Below are positions 7,467-14,577 of a stretch of DNA of 36,982 nt, piece after piece (positions within the stretch are counted from its first letter, which is position 1; every line of letters begins with the position of its first letter). The notes under the pieces were generated by a model. It searched no databases and had not been told where the DNA came from. It saw only the letters and a program-made list of their open reading frames with translations. A program made the position numbers and the translations under genes. Origin of the DNA: an uncultured Oscillospiraceae bacterium (GTDB taxonomy: Bacteria > Bacillota > Clostridia > Oscillospirales > Oscillospiraceae); NCBI GenBank assembly GCA_900757655.1, contig CAAEOT010000005.1, positions 1-36,982 of the forward strand, given 5' to 3'.

Positions 7467-8468
7467 ATGAAAGAGATCCAGATACGCAAAAATGACGCCG
7501 GTCAGCGGCTCGACCGCTTCGTCGGCAAAGCCGTTCCCCTGCTGCCGGAATCGCTGCTGCAGAAATATATCCGCCTCAAGCGCATCAAGCGCAACGGCAA
7601 GGGCACCAAGCGCGACGTGCGCCTCGTCGAGGGGGACGTGCTGCAATTATATATCAACGACGAGTTTTTTGAAAAGCCCACGGAGCACAACGCCTGGCTG
7701 AAGATCGCGACGCCGCGGCTCGACATCGTCTACGAGGACGAGAACATCCTGCTGGCGGACAAAAAGCCCGGCGTGCTGTGCCACAGTGCGGGCGAGTGGA
7801 GCTGGGACACGCTCATCTCAAACATTCAGGCCTACCTGCGCCAGAACGGTCAGTGGGATCCGAAGGCCGAAAACGCTTTCACCCCCGCGCTGTGCAACCG
7901 CATCGACCGCAATACCGGCGGCATCGTCATCGCGGCGAAAAACGCCGAGGCGCTGCGCATTTTGAACGACAAGATCCGCGGCCGCGAGATCGAAAAGTCC
8001 TACCTCTGCGTCGTCTGCGGCCGGCCGCGGCCCGCCGAGGGACGGCTGGAGGGGTATCTGTTCAAGGACGCGGTGAAAAACCAGGTCTACGTGACGAAAA
8101 AGCCGCAGCCCGGCGCCAAGACCGCCGTGACGGAATACCGCACGCTGCAAAGCCGCCGGGGGCTCTCGCTCGTCGAGTGCCGGCTGCTGACCGGCCGCAC
8201 GCACCAGATCCGCGCGCAGATGGCCGCCGCCGGCTGCCCCCTGCTCGGCGACGGGAAGTACGGCCGCGAGCGCATCAACCGCACCTACGGCGAGACGGGG
8301 CAGATGCTCTACTCCTACAAGCTCACATTCACGCTGCCGACGGACGCGGGTATCCTGGAATACCTGCGCGGGCGGACGTTTCAGGTGCCGCAGGTGGCCT
8401 TCGCAGAGAAATATTTCCCGGGGTTCACGCTGCCGGACGTGGAAAGCGAACCGAAAACCGAGACCTGA
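7467..8468 (+). CDS. RluA-family rRNA/tRNA pseudouridine synthase
   Basis: Converts specific uridines in rRNA or tRNA to pseudouridine. An S4-type RNA-binding domain covers about residues 10-70, then the catalytic domain has NRIDRNTGG with the catalytic Asp147, and the GRTHQIRAQ and GDGKYG motifs of the RluA group. The length of 333 residues fits. I place the start at the ATG 7467-7469; a GGAG site lies 12 bases upstream, and upstream in-frame ATG/GTG codons at 7455-7460 are too close to it. Which uridine is modified (RluC- or RluD-like) cannot be told. A terminator follows. Confidence 0.92.
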   Translation: MKEIQIRKNDAGQRLDRFVGKAVPLLPESLLQKYIRLKRIKRNGKGTKRDVRLVEGDVLQLYINDEFFEKPTEHNAWLKIATPRLDIVYEDENILLADKKPGVLCHSAGEWSWDTLISNIQAYLRQNGQWDPKAENAFTPALCNRIDRNTGGIVIAAKNAEALRILNDKIRGREIEKSYLCVVCGRPRPAEGRLEGYLFKDAVKNQVYVTKKPQPGAKTAVTEYRTLQSRRGLSLVECRLLTGRTHQIRAQMAAAGCPLLGDGKYGRERINRTYGETGQMLYSYKLTFTLPTDAGILEYLRGRTFQVPQVAFAEKYFPGFTLPDVESEPKTET

Positions 8469-8472
8469 TAGG

Positions 8473-8503
8473 AAAACGCTCCCGCACGCAGCGGGAGCGT
8501 TTT
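8473..8503. terminator. Bidirectional terminator between convergent genes
   Basis: Perfect 13-base arms (8473-8485 and 8491-8503) with AAAA/TTTT ends lie between the RluA-type gene and the convergent gtrA-like gene, and can serve both. Confidence 0.88.
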
Positions 8504-8507
8504 CGTT

Positions 8508-8918
8508 TTAATGCGCGAATTTGTTCGTGTCCAGCGAGTTGCGGTAGACCACGAAGCGCTGGTAGAGAAACTCCGTCACGAAATTCAGCACCATGTTCAA
8601 AAACGTCACGAGATAGCCATTCCACCCCTGCACGTCCGCGAGCCGGTGCTCGAGCAGCGTAGACAGCGGCGTGAACGCGCAGTAGTACAAAAACACGAGC
8701 GCCATGGCCCGCGCCACCTTCTCCGTCGAGCGGAAGGTGTAGCGCCGGTTGCACGTGAAGTTCCACAGCACTGACAGCACAAGCGCCGTCAGGTACGCGC
8801 CCCAGTACGGCCAGTGAAACGCCTCGTTGAAGAGCGCAAAGCTGCCGAGCTCGATCAGCCCGGCCGAGCACGAGAAGAGCAGAAACTTCCCCGTCCGCCG
8901 AAGCTCCGTATGCTGCAT
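8508..8918 (-). CDS. GtrA-like membrane protein
   Basis: A 136-residue protein of the GtrA family with four hydrophobic segments and the typical core FLLFSCSAGLIELG, WNFTCNRRYTFRS and a FLYQRFVVYR end. The family is implicated in moving lipid-linked sugars across the membrane, often beside glycosyltransferases; none is adjacent here, so the role is open. The start is the ATG at 8916-8918, with an AGAGG site about eight bases upstream; a TTG seven codons earlier overlaps that site and is unlikely. It has its own promoter at 8960-8988. Confidence 0.88.
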   Translation of the reverse strand: MQHTELRRTGKFLLFSCSAGLIELGSFALFNEAFHWPYWGAYLTALVLSVLWNFTCNRRYTFRSTEKVARAMALVFLYYCAFTPLSTLLEHRLADVQGWNGYLVTFLNMVLNFVTEFLYQRFVVYRNSLDTNKFAH

Positions 8919-8959
8919 AGTGATCGCCTCTCCCTTCAAAAGTTCAATAATTTGAAGTA

Positions 8960-8988
8960 ATCATAGCGCGTTTTTCGGGCTCTGTCAA
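8960..8988 (-). promoter_or_regulatory. Promoter of gtrA-like gene
   Basis: Minus strand TTGACA (8983-8988) and TATGAT (8960-8965), 17-base spacer. The TGA stop codon of the upstream DUF421 gene (8985-8987) is inside the -35 hexamer. Confidence 0.87.
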
Positions 8989-9662
8989 GTGCTGACCGGG
9001 TAAACAGCCACCTGCTTGTTGGCATCGGCCACGGCGAGGAACACCTCGCGCGCGCTGTGGTACCCCTGCTGGCGCAGCTGCTTGAGCAGCCACGTCTCGT
9101 CCACGCCCATGCGGTGCAGGTTCTCGCCGAGAACGCGGCCGTCCATGACGAGCTCGGTGAAGATCTGCTCCTTTTCCGGGGCAATGCCCATATCCTCCGG
9201 TGTGGCCGGGCGGCGGGCCGCCACGGGCAGAATGGTCAGGCGGCCGTCGGGCTCATAGACCGCCGTCTGAATGGCGCCAAGGTCGAAAAAGCCCTGCTGG
9301 CGGCACTGGATGAGGAATTCGCTCAGGTCGAGACGGGCCTTTTTCATGTTGCGGCGGTAGAGCTTGCCGTTGTCAAAGACGATCGACGGCGAGCCGCTGA
9401 TATATTTGCGCAGGCGCGGGCACTTGCTCGTCAGCGCCTCGAGCAGCCACACCAGCAGCGCCCAGACCACCATGGCCGCGAGCGGACGCAGCGGCTTTTC
9501 CAGCTCCGTGGCCATCTCGGCGGCAATGGAGCCGATGGTGATGCCGTTGACGTAGTCAAAGACGCTCAGCTCCGAGATCTGGCGGTGGCCCATGAGCTTT
9601 GAGAGCAGAAACAGCGCCGCAAACGCGCCCACGGCCGTGACCGCCACTTGCAGCAGGTCCAT
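8985..9662 (-). CDS. DUF421 (YetF/YcaP-like) membrane protein
   Basis: A 225-residue membrane protein. Three N-terminal hydrophobic segments with LLSKLMGHRQISELSVFDYVNGITIGSIAAE, the hallmark of DUF421, precede a cytoplasmic region containing SGSPSIVFDNGKLYRRNMKKARLDLSEFLIQCRQQG. The family has no firm biochemical role; related Bacillus proteins affect spore germinant receptors. The start is the ATG at 9660-9662, with AAAGGAG eight bases upstream; a GTG three codons earlier overlaps that site. I see no convincing promoter in the region up to 9725. Confidence 0.88.
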   Translation of the reverse strand: MDLLQVAVTAVGAFAALFLLSKLMGHRQISELSVFDYVNGITIGSIAAEMATELEKPLRPLAAMVVWALLVWLLEALTSKCPRLRKYISGSPSIVFDNGKLYRRNMKKARLDLSEFLIQCRQQGFFDLGAIQTAVYEPDGRLTILPVAARRPATPEDMGIAPEKEQIFTELVMDGRVLGENLHRMGVDETWLLKQLRQQGYHSAREVFLAVADANKQVAVYPVST

Positions 9663-9724
9663 CCGAACCACTCCTTTCGATATGGGCTAGTGTGCCCGGG
9701 CGGCGGAAAATCATGTGCCGGCGC

Positions 9725-9753
9725 TTGACTTTTCGGCCGGAATCTGCTAAAAA
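9725..9753 (+). promoter_or_regulatory. Promoter of the DUF2798-gre transcript
   Basis: Plus strand TTGACT (9725-9730) and TAAAAA (9748-9753) with a 17-base spacer. The -10 box is only moderately good. The transcript would start near 9760, about 120 bases before the first gene. Confidence 0.6.
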
Positions 9754-9791
9754 AGAACTTGGCTCGTGTAGCACTGACACAACAGGAACGC

Positions 9792-9833
9792 AAAGCGTGC
9801 AGCATCCGGACACCGGACGCTGTGCGCTTTTTT
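9792..9833 (+). terminator. Terminator-like hairpin inside an mRNA leader
   Basis: An 18-base stem (9792-9809 with 9813-9830; wobbles and one mismatch, ACA loop), ending in a run of six T. It stands between the predicted promoter (9725-9753) and the DUF2798 start codon, where a terminator would only make sense as a conditional attenuator or as the end of a separate small RNA. Confidence 0.65.
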
Positions 9834-9881
9834 GTTTGTCCGGCGCTTCGCCGCCGCACATCAAAAAAGGAGGTCTGCAAT

Positions 9882-10403
9882 ATGCCGCAGACAAAAACAC
9901 AGGGTGCGGTCTTCGGACTGCTGATGTCGAATTTCATGGCGCTGGGGATGGAGGTCGCCAACGTCGCGCACAAGCTCGGCGCGATGTCAAACGTGGTCTT
10001 TCTGCCCGCGCTGAAGGAGACCGCGTTCATGGGCGCGATCGTCTTTGTCGTCTCCACGCTCTATGGCAGCCGCGCGGGGCAGCACATCGCGCACAGATTC
10101 GTTCAGCTGGGGCGCGACAATCCGCTGCTCGTGACGCTGGCCGTGTCCGGCTGCACGGTCATGGTCATGTGCCCGTCGATGAGCCTGATCGCAACGGCGC
10201 TGTTCACGGGCATCGACGCGGAGTTTTTCGCGCGCTTTCTCGCCACGCTCTACCGCAACCTGCCGTGGGCGCTGCTGTGGCAGATCTTTGCTGCAGGGCC
10301 GGCCACGCGCGGCGTGTTCCGCGCGATCTTTCACAAGCAGCTCGTGGAAAACGACCGCAAAGCCTTTTCTTCCGACACGGAATGTGATAAGATGGACACC
10401 TGA
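9882..10403 (+). CDS. DUF2798-type small membrane protein
   Basis: A 173-residue protein with four hydrophobic segments. The start MPQTKTQGAVFGLLMSNFMA resembles DUF2798 proteins, a family of bacterial membrane proteins without a known function. The ATG at 9882 has a perfect AAAGGAGG site; reading further upstream would run through the leader hairpin, so the longer frame is rejected. The last 20 residues are charged and cytoplasmic. It is followed after 18 bases by a gre-type gene, and both probably share one mRNA that ends at 10941-10974. Confidence 0.78.
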   Translation: MPQTKTQGAVFGLLMSNFMALGMEVANVAHKLGAMSNVVFLPALKETAFMGAIVFVVSTLYGSRAGQHIAHRFVQLGRDNPLLVTLAVSGCTVMVMCPSMSLIATALFTGIDAEFFARFLATLYRNLPWALLWQIFAAGPATRGVFRAIFHKQLVENDRKAFSSDTECDKMDT

Positions 10404-10421
10404 GAAATCGAGGTGTTTTTC

Positions 10422-10925
10422 ATGTATGACGAACTGACGGAAGTCGACATTCAGAAGATGAAAGACGAGATCGACTACCGCACGCTTCAGCTGCGGCCGA
10501 AGCTGATTGAGGAGGTCAAGGTGGCGCGCGGCTTCGGCGACCTGAGCGAAAACTTCGAATACAAGGCCGCCAAGCGCGAGAAAAACCGCAACGACAGCCG
10601 CATCCGCTATCTGCAGCGGATGGTGGACACGGCGAAGGTCATCTCCGACCACTCGTCCTTTGATGTGGTGGGTCTGTTCGACAAGGTGGTCATCTATATC
10701 CCGGACGACGACGAGGAGCAGACGATCCGCCTCGTAACAACGCTGCGGCAGAACGCGCTCGAGGGCCTCATCAGCAAGGAGTCCCCCGTCGGCAAGGCCG
10801 TCATGGGCCACCGCGCGGGCGAGACCGTACATGTGCAGGTCAATGAGAACGTTGGCTACGACATCGTCATCCGCTCCGTGGAAAAGGGGCAGGACGACGA
10901 CTCGCTGCCTATCAGCGCGTACTGA
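10422..10925 (+). CDS. GreA/GreB-family transcription elongation factor
   Basis: Binds in the secondary channel of RNA polymerase and stimulates cleavage of backtracked RNA. The 167-residue protein has the N-terminal coiled coil with the acidic tip (GDLSENFEYKAAKRE, the catalytic Asp and Glu conserved) and a C-terminal globular domain (ESPVGKAVMGHRAGETV). A GAGG site lies eight bases before the ATG at 10422. It is co-transcribed with the DUF2798 gene rather than standing next to lysS, as greA often does in Firmicutes, so it may be a second Gre paralogue. Confidence 0.9.
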   Translation: MYDELTEVDIQKMKDEIDYRTLQLRPKLIEEVKVARGFGDLSENFEYKAAKREKNRNDSRIRYLQRMVDTAKVISDHSSFDVVGLFDKVVIYIPDDDEEQTIRLVTTLRQNALEGLISKESPVGKAVMGHRAGETVHVQVNENVGYDIVIRSVEKGQDDDSLPISAY

Positions 10926-10940
10926 GCGCACCAACATGTG

Positions 10941-10974
10941 AAAACCGGCTGCGGAATTCCGCAGCCGGTTTTTT
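10941..10974. terminator. Bidirectional terminator after gre
   Basis: A perfect palindrome (10943-10970, extended by AA/TT) with a GC-rich stem and a T-run. It lies between convergent gre and the GNAT pseudogene. Confidence 0.9.
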
Positions 10975-10982
10975 CTGCCCGC

Positions 10983-11515
10983 TCACAGCAGGTATTCATA
11001 GAGGCCGTAGTCCGTCCAGCCGGTGTCGTCATAAAACATCCGCACCGTGCCGCGGCGGGCAAAGCCCTGCCCGGTGTAGAGCCGCTCGGCCGGGACGTTG
11101 CCGCCCAGCACGTCGAGCCGCAGTGCGCGGCAGCCCTGCGAGCGCGCAGTACCGATGGCATACTGCACCATGCGCTGCGCGATGCCCCGGCGGGCAAACG
11201 CCGGGTGCACGCCCAGCGCGTGGATGACCAGCAGCTGTGCGTCCGGCACGTCGGCCGCCCAGGTGACGGCCGCATAGCCGTCGTTATACGCATGGTTGAG
11301 CACCATACAGCCGGCGAGCACGCCGTCCAGCTCCGCGAGAAACAGCTCGCCGTGCGCAATGGACGCGTCCAGGAACGCCTGCGTGGGGTACACACCCTTG
11401 CGTCAGCCGGGCGGATAAGGCGCATCGGCCATGGCGTCGGTCAGGTCATCGTAAAACGCGCGCACGCGCGCGCCGTCGTCGGCAGCGCGGTGGAAATGCA
11501 CAAGGTGTCTGCCAT
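10983..11515 (-). pseudogene. GNAT N-acetyltransferase, broken (frameshift and in-frame stop)
   Basis: The remains of a GCN5-type acetyltransferase of about 177 residues. The gene begins with an ATG (11513-11515) behind an AAGGAGG site that overlaps the birA stop codon, but this frame ends within 25 codons. Adding one base after codon 4 would restore the frame: LVHFHRAADDGARVRAFYDDLTDAMADAPYPPG. That frame then hits TGA at 11403-11405 and continues without a break as RKGVYPTQAFLDASIAHG. TGG (Trp) is the expected codon at the stop. The C-terminal part is intact, with the acetyl-CoA loop (GVHPAFARRGIAQRMV) and the LYTGQGFARRGTVRMFY end. A truncated product from the GTG at 11391-11393 is possible but would lack the first helix. 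The alternative is sequence or assembly error. Confidence 0.8.
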
Positions 11516-11525
11516 GCGCGCCTCC

Positions 11526-12512
11526 TTAATCCAGGTAGCCGAACAGGCCGCGCACGGACACATCGCCGCCGGTGACGGTCTCGCGCGCGCCGTCCGGCCA
11601 GCGGACGACGAGCGCAAAGTCATCGTCCACCGCCTCAGCGAAGCCGGTGCGGACAAGCTCGCCGCGCACGACGCGCACCGGCCGCCCGACCGTGACGCAG
11701 CGCGCGCGGTAATCGTCCAGATACGCGCGCGGATCGCGCTGCCAGTCGAGATACATTTGGTCGAGCGCGCGCACCATTTCGGCCGCCAGCCGGGCACGGG
11801 AAATCTCCTGCCCGGTCTCGGACCGGACGGAGCCCGCGATGGCGCGCAGCTCCGGCGGGAAATCCTCCGGCCGCTGACGGACGTTCACACCGATGCCGGC
11901 CACGATGGAATCGACCGTGCCGGTCTCGGCCTCAACGGTCAGCTCCGTGAGAATGCCGCAGAGCTTTTTCGTGCCGAGGACCAGGTCGTTCGTCCACTTG
12001 ATCTTCGGCTGCACGCCAAACACCTCAAGTGCGCGGCAAATGGCCACCGCAACGTGCGCCGTCATGGTCATGGCCGCCGTGGGCGCGCAGTTTGGCCGCA
12101 GGAGCATAGACAGGTAGACACCCTGCCCCGCGTCCGAGCGAAACGGCCGCCCCGCGCGGCCGCGCCCTGCCGTCTGCCGGTCGGCAATGGCGCACAAGCC
12201 GTCCGGCGCGCCACGCATGGCCTCGGCCTTCAGGTAACTGTTCGTGGAGTCGATCTGCGCAAAGCACTGCACCGTCGCCCGCCGCGCCTCCGGCAGGTAG
12301 GGCAGCACATCCCCGGCCGTAAGCGTATCCGGCCGCGCGCGCAGGCAGTAGCCCCGGTTCGTGACCGCGTCGATGTCATACCCGTCGGCGCGCAGTGCGC
12401 GCACCGCCTGGCTGACCGCCGCGCGCGACACGCCCAGCTTTTCGCGCATCTCCTCGCCGGAGAGATACCCCTCCGCCTCCGTGAGCAGGAGCAAAACATC
12501 ATCCCGCAGCAT
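11526..12512 (-). CDS. birA: Bifunctional biotin-protein ligase / biotin operon repressor BirA
   Basis: A 328-residue protein. It attaches biotin to carboxylase subunits through biotinyl-AMP and, through its N-terminal winged helix (LSGEEMREKLGVSRAAVSQAVRALRADGY), represses biotin uptake and synthesis genes. The ligase part has DSTNSYLK, the GRGRAGRPF biotinyl-AMP loop, KWTNDL, and KLCGILTE, followed by the C-terminal SH3-like domain. The start is the ATG at 12510-12512, with AAAGGAG about nine bases upstream; a longer frame to 12599 runs into the promoter region. It is divergent from bioY, its likely target. Confidence 0.95.
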   Translation of the reverse strand: MLRDDVLLLLTEAEGYLSGEEMREKLGVSRAAVSQAVRALRADGYDIDAVTNRGYCLRARPDTLTAGDVLPYLPEARRATVQCFAQIDSTNSYLKAEAMRGAPDGLCAIADRQTAGRGRAGRPFRSDAGQGVYLSMLLRPNCAPTAAMTMTAHVAVAICRALEVFGVQPKIKWTNDLVLGTKKLCGILTELTVEAETGTVDSIVAGIGVNVRQRPEDFPPELRAIAGSVRSETGQEISRARLAAEMVRALDQMYLDWQRDPRAYLDDYRARCVTVGRPVRVVRGELVRTGFAEAVDDDFALVVRWPDGARETVTGGDVSVRGLFGYLD

Positions 12513-12592
12513 GAAACCACACTCCTTTACGAATCTCTCTGATGCCAGTTTAGCCGATGGCGCCGGAATTGTAAAGCGCTTTTCAGAAATTG

Positions 12593-12632
12593 TTGACAAT
12601 TTACAACGTCTGTGCTATCGTCAAATTGTCAA
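12593..12632 (+). promoter_or_regulatory. bioY promoter overlapped by an inverted repeat (candidate BirA operator)
   Basis: Plus strand TTGACA (12593-12598) and TATCGT (12616-12621) with a 17-base spacer and a TG extension before the -10 box. A perfect ten-base inverted repeat, TTGACAATTT (12593-12602) and AAATTGTCAA (12623-12632), spans from the -35 box to the start point. The location between birA and bioY makes a BirA operator the natural reading. The 20-base spacer is longer than in textbook BirA sites, and further TTTACAA-like elements occur at 12569, 12600 and 12650. Confidence 0.65.
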
Positions 12633-12670
12633 TTCAATTTTCATTTTGCTTTACAATCGGAGGAGATCTT

Positions 12671-13204
12671 ATGAAATTTTCTACCAGAGACCTGTGTTTT
12701 TGCGCGATCGGTGCGGCGCTTATCGCCGTGTGCGCGTGGATCAGCATCCCGGCGGAAGTGCCGTTCACGCTGCAGACGTTTGCCATCTTCGCCGTGTGCG
12801 GCCTGCTCGGCGGCAAACGCGGCACGGTGAGCGTGCTGGTGTATCTGCTGCTGGGCGCGGTGGGCGCGCCGGTGTTCGCGGGCTTTCGCGGCGGCTTCGC
12901 CGCCCTGATCGGCACGACCGGCGGATACCTCGTCGGCTTCATCCTGCTGGCGCTCATCATCGCTCTCGCACAGGCGCGCTGGGGACTCGGGCAGTGGGTG
13001 TTCGTGCTGTCGGCAGCCGTGGGGCTGCTCGTGTGCTACGCATTCGGCACGGCATGGTTTCTCATCGTCTACACCCGCACGGGCGCGATCACGCTCGGCG
13101 TAGTGCTGGCCAAATGTGTGCTGCCGTTTCTGCTGCCGGATGCAATCAAGCTTGCGCTCGCAACGCTCATCCGCGCACGGCTGTACCGCCGCATTCCCGC
13201 ATAA
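12671..13204 (+). CDS. bioY: Biotin transporter BioY
   Basis: The biotin-binding membrane subunit of an ECF-type vitamin transporter. The 177-residue protein has six hydrophobic segments and the BioY motifs IPAEVPFTLQTFAIF, YLLLGAVGAPVFAGFRGGFAAL and GTTGGYLVGF. It would work with a shared ECF energising module encoded elsewhere. The ATG has a GGAGGAG site. A single-gene transcript is likely, ending at 13226-13258. Confidence 0.95.
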   Translation: MKFSTRDLCFCAIGAALIAVCAWISIPAEVPFTLQTFAIFAVCGLLGGKRGTVSVLVYLLLGAVGAPVFAGFRGGFAALIGTTGGYLVGFILLALIIALAQARWGLGQWVFVLSAAVGLLVCYAFGTAWFLIVYTRTGAITLGVVLAKCVLPFLLPDAIKLALATLIRARLYRRIPA

Positions 13205-13225
13205 ACAGCATACGCAGAAAGCACA

Positions 13226-13258
13226 AAAATCCCATGGCGATTTTCGCCATGGGATTTT
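13226..13258. terminator. Bidirectional terminator between bioY and the CoA-transferase gene
   Basis: Perfect 15-base arms (13226-13240 and 13244-13258) with AAAA/TTTT ends and a three-base loop. The stretch 13259-13331 after it is purine-rich on the plus strand and holds no gene. Confidence 0.88.
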
Positions 13259-13331
13259 GTATAGTAAAGAAAGAAAAAAAGGAAGAGATAAATAAGAAGG
13301 GAGTTTTGGAGAGCAAACGAAAGCTTGCAGA

Positions 13332-14525
13332 TCAGATCACTTTTTCTTCTTTCAGTTTGGCAAGGTCGGCATCGGACAGGCCGAGCATTCCCTCATAGAT
13401 TGCCTTGTTGTCCTGACCCAGATCCGGTGCGCACTTGTTGATCTCCGGCTTGGTGTCCATGAGCTTGACCGGGTTGCCGGGCACGATCATGTCGCCGATG
13501 ACCGGGTGCTGCAGGTGCACAAACATCTCGCGCGCATTGGCGATGTGGTCATCGTTGACGACATCGGCGAGCATGTTGATCGGCGCAACCGGGACACCGG
13601 CCGCATCGATGATGTCCACGCACTGCTGAATGGTGTGCTGGGAGCTCCACTTCTCGATCTCGGGCTTGAGCGCGGCGTAGTTCTCGCAGCGGTGAATGTT
13701 GGTGTCAAAGCGCGGATCCTCAAGCAGGTCGGGGCGGTCGAGCGCCTTGGTACACAGGAGCGTGAAGAGCTTGTCGTTGCCGCAGCCGATGACGAAGCGT
13801 CCGTCGCTGGCCTGGAAGGAGTCATACGGGAAGGCGGAGGCGTAGCGGTTGCCGATCAGCTCGGGCTGCTTGCCGGAGGCGAAGAAGCGCTGCCAGCCGA
13901 CCTCGAGGCTGGAGACGACGGAGTCAACGAGCGCGACGTCCACGCGCTGGCCGCGGCCGGTGACGGTGCGGGCGTTGAGCGCCATGAGGATGCCGATGGT
14001 GAGGTTCATGCCGCCGAGCACGTCGCCCATGGCATTGCCGACACGCAGCGGCTGACCGCCGGCCTCGCCGGTGATGCTCATGAGGCCGGAGGTGGCCTGC
14101 GCGATGATGTCATAGCCGGGGCGCTGGTGCTTCGGACCGTAGCAGCCAAAGCCGGAGACGGCGGCGTAGATGATCTGGTCATTGACCTCCTTGAGCACGT
14201 CATAGCCGACACCCAGCTTGTCCATGACGCCGGGGCGGTAGTTCTCGACGACGACGTCAGCCTTCTTGACCATCTCGAGGAAGAGCTTTTTGCCCTCCTC
14301 AGACTTCAGGTTCAGGGTGATGCCCTTCTTGCCGCGGTTGACGTAGGCATAGTACATGCTGTAGTCGTTCTTCTTCGGGCCCATGGCGCGGGTGTCGTCG
14401 CCCTTGCCCGGCATCTCGATCTTGATGACGTTTGCGCCGTAGTCGGCGAGCATCATCGTGCAGTAGGGGCCGGCCAGCACACGGGTCAGGTCCAGAACGG
14501 TAATATTACTCAATGCTTTTTCCAT
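13332..14525 (-). CDS. Class III (CaiB/BaiF) CoA-transferase
   Basis: Moves CoA from an acyl-CoA donor to a carboxylic acid through an enzyme-linked anhydride. The 397-residue protein has the family start VLDLTRVLAGPYCTMMLADYGA, GRGQRVDVAL, and the expected catalytic aspartate (D168, in GNAMGDVLGGM). The family includes formyl-CoA, carnitine, succinyl-CoA:malate/citramalate and succinyl-CoA:glutarate/HMG transferases, so the substrate must come from context. It is the last gene of an operon with a dicarboxylate permease and an HMG-CoA-lyase-family enzyme, and would activate the imported acid for cleavage. AAAGGAG lies nine bases before the ATG. Confidence 0.9.
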   Translation of the reverse strand: MEKALSNITVLDLTRVLAGPYCTMMLADYGANVIKIEMPGKGDDTRAMGPKKNDYSMYYAYVNRGKKGITLNLKSEEGKKLFLEMVKKADVVVENYRPGVMDKLGVGYDVLKEVNDQIIYAAVSGFGCYGPKHQRPGYDIIAQATSGLMSITGEAGGQPLRVGNAMGDVLGGMNLTIGILMALNARTVTGRGQRVDVALVDSVVSSLEVGWQRFFASGKQPELIGNRYASAFPYDSFQASDGRFVIGCGNDKLFTLLCTKALDRPDLLEDPRFDTNIHRCENYAALKPEIEKWSSQHTIQQCVDIIDAAGVPVAPINMLADVVNDDHIANAREMFVHLQHPVIGDMIVPGNPVKLMDTKPEINKCAPDLGQDNKAIYEGMLGLSDADLAKLKEEKVI

Positions 14526-14577
14526 GGAAATATCTCCTTTATCAGATAATCAGATTGCAGTCAAACGATTTCCGGGA

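Noticed and set aside
13259..13331. Purine-rich tract after the bioY terminator
   Set aside because: It has no start codon with a ribosome site, no hairpin and no repeat unit; it is read as the pyrimidine-rich tail region of the CoA-transferase transcript.
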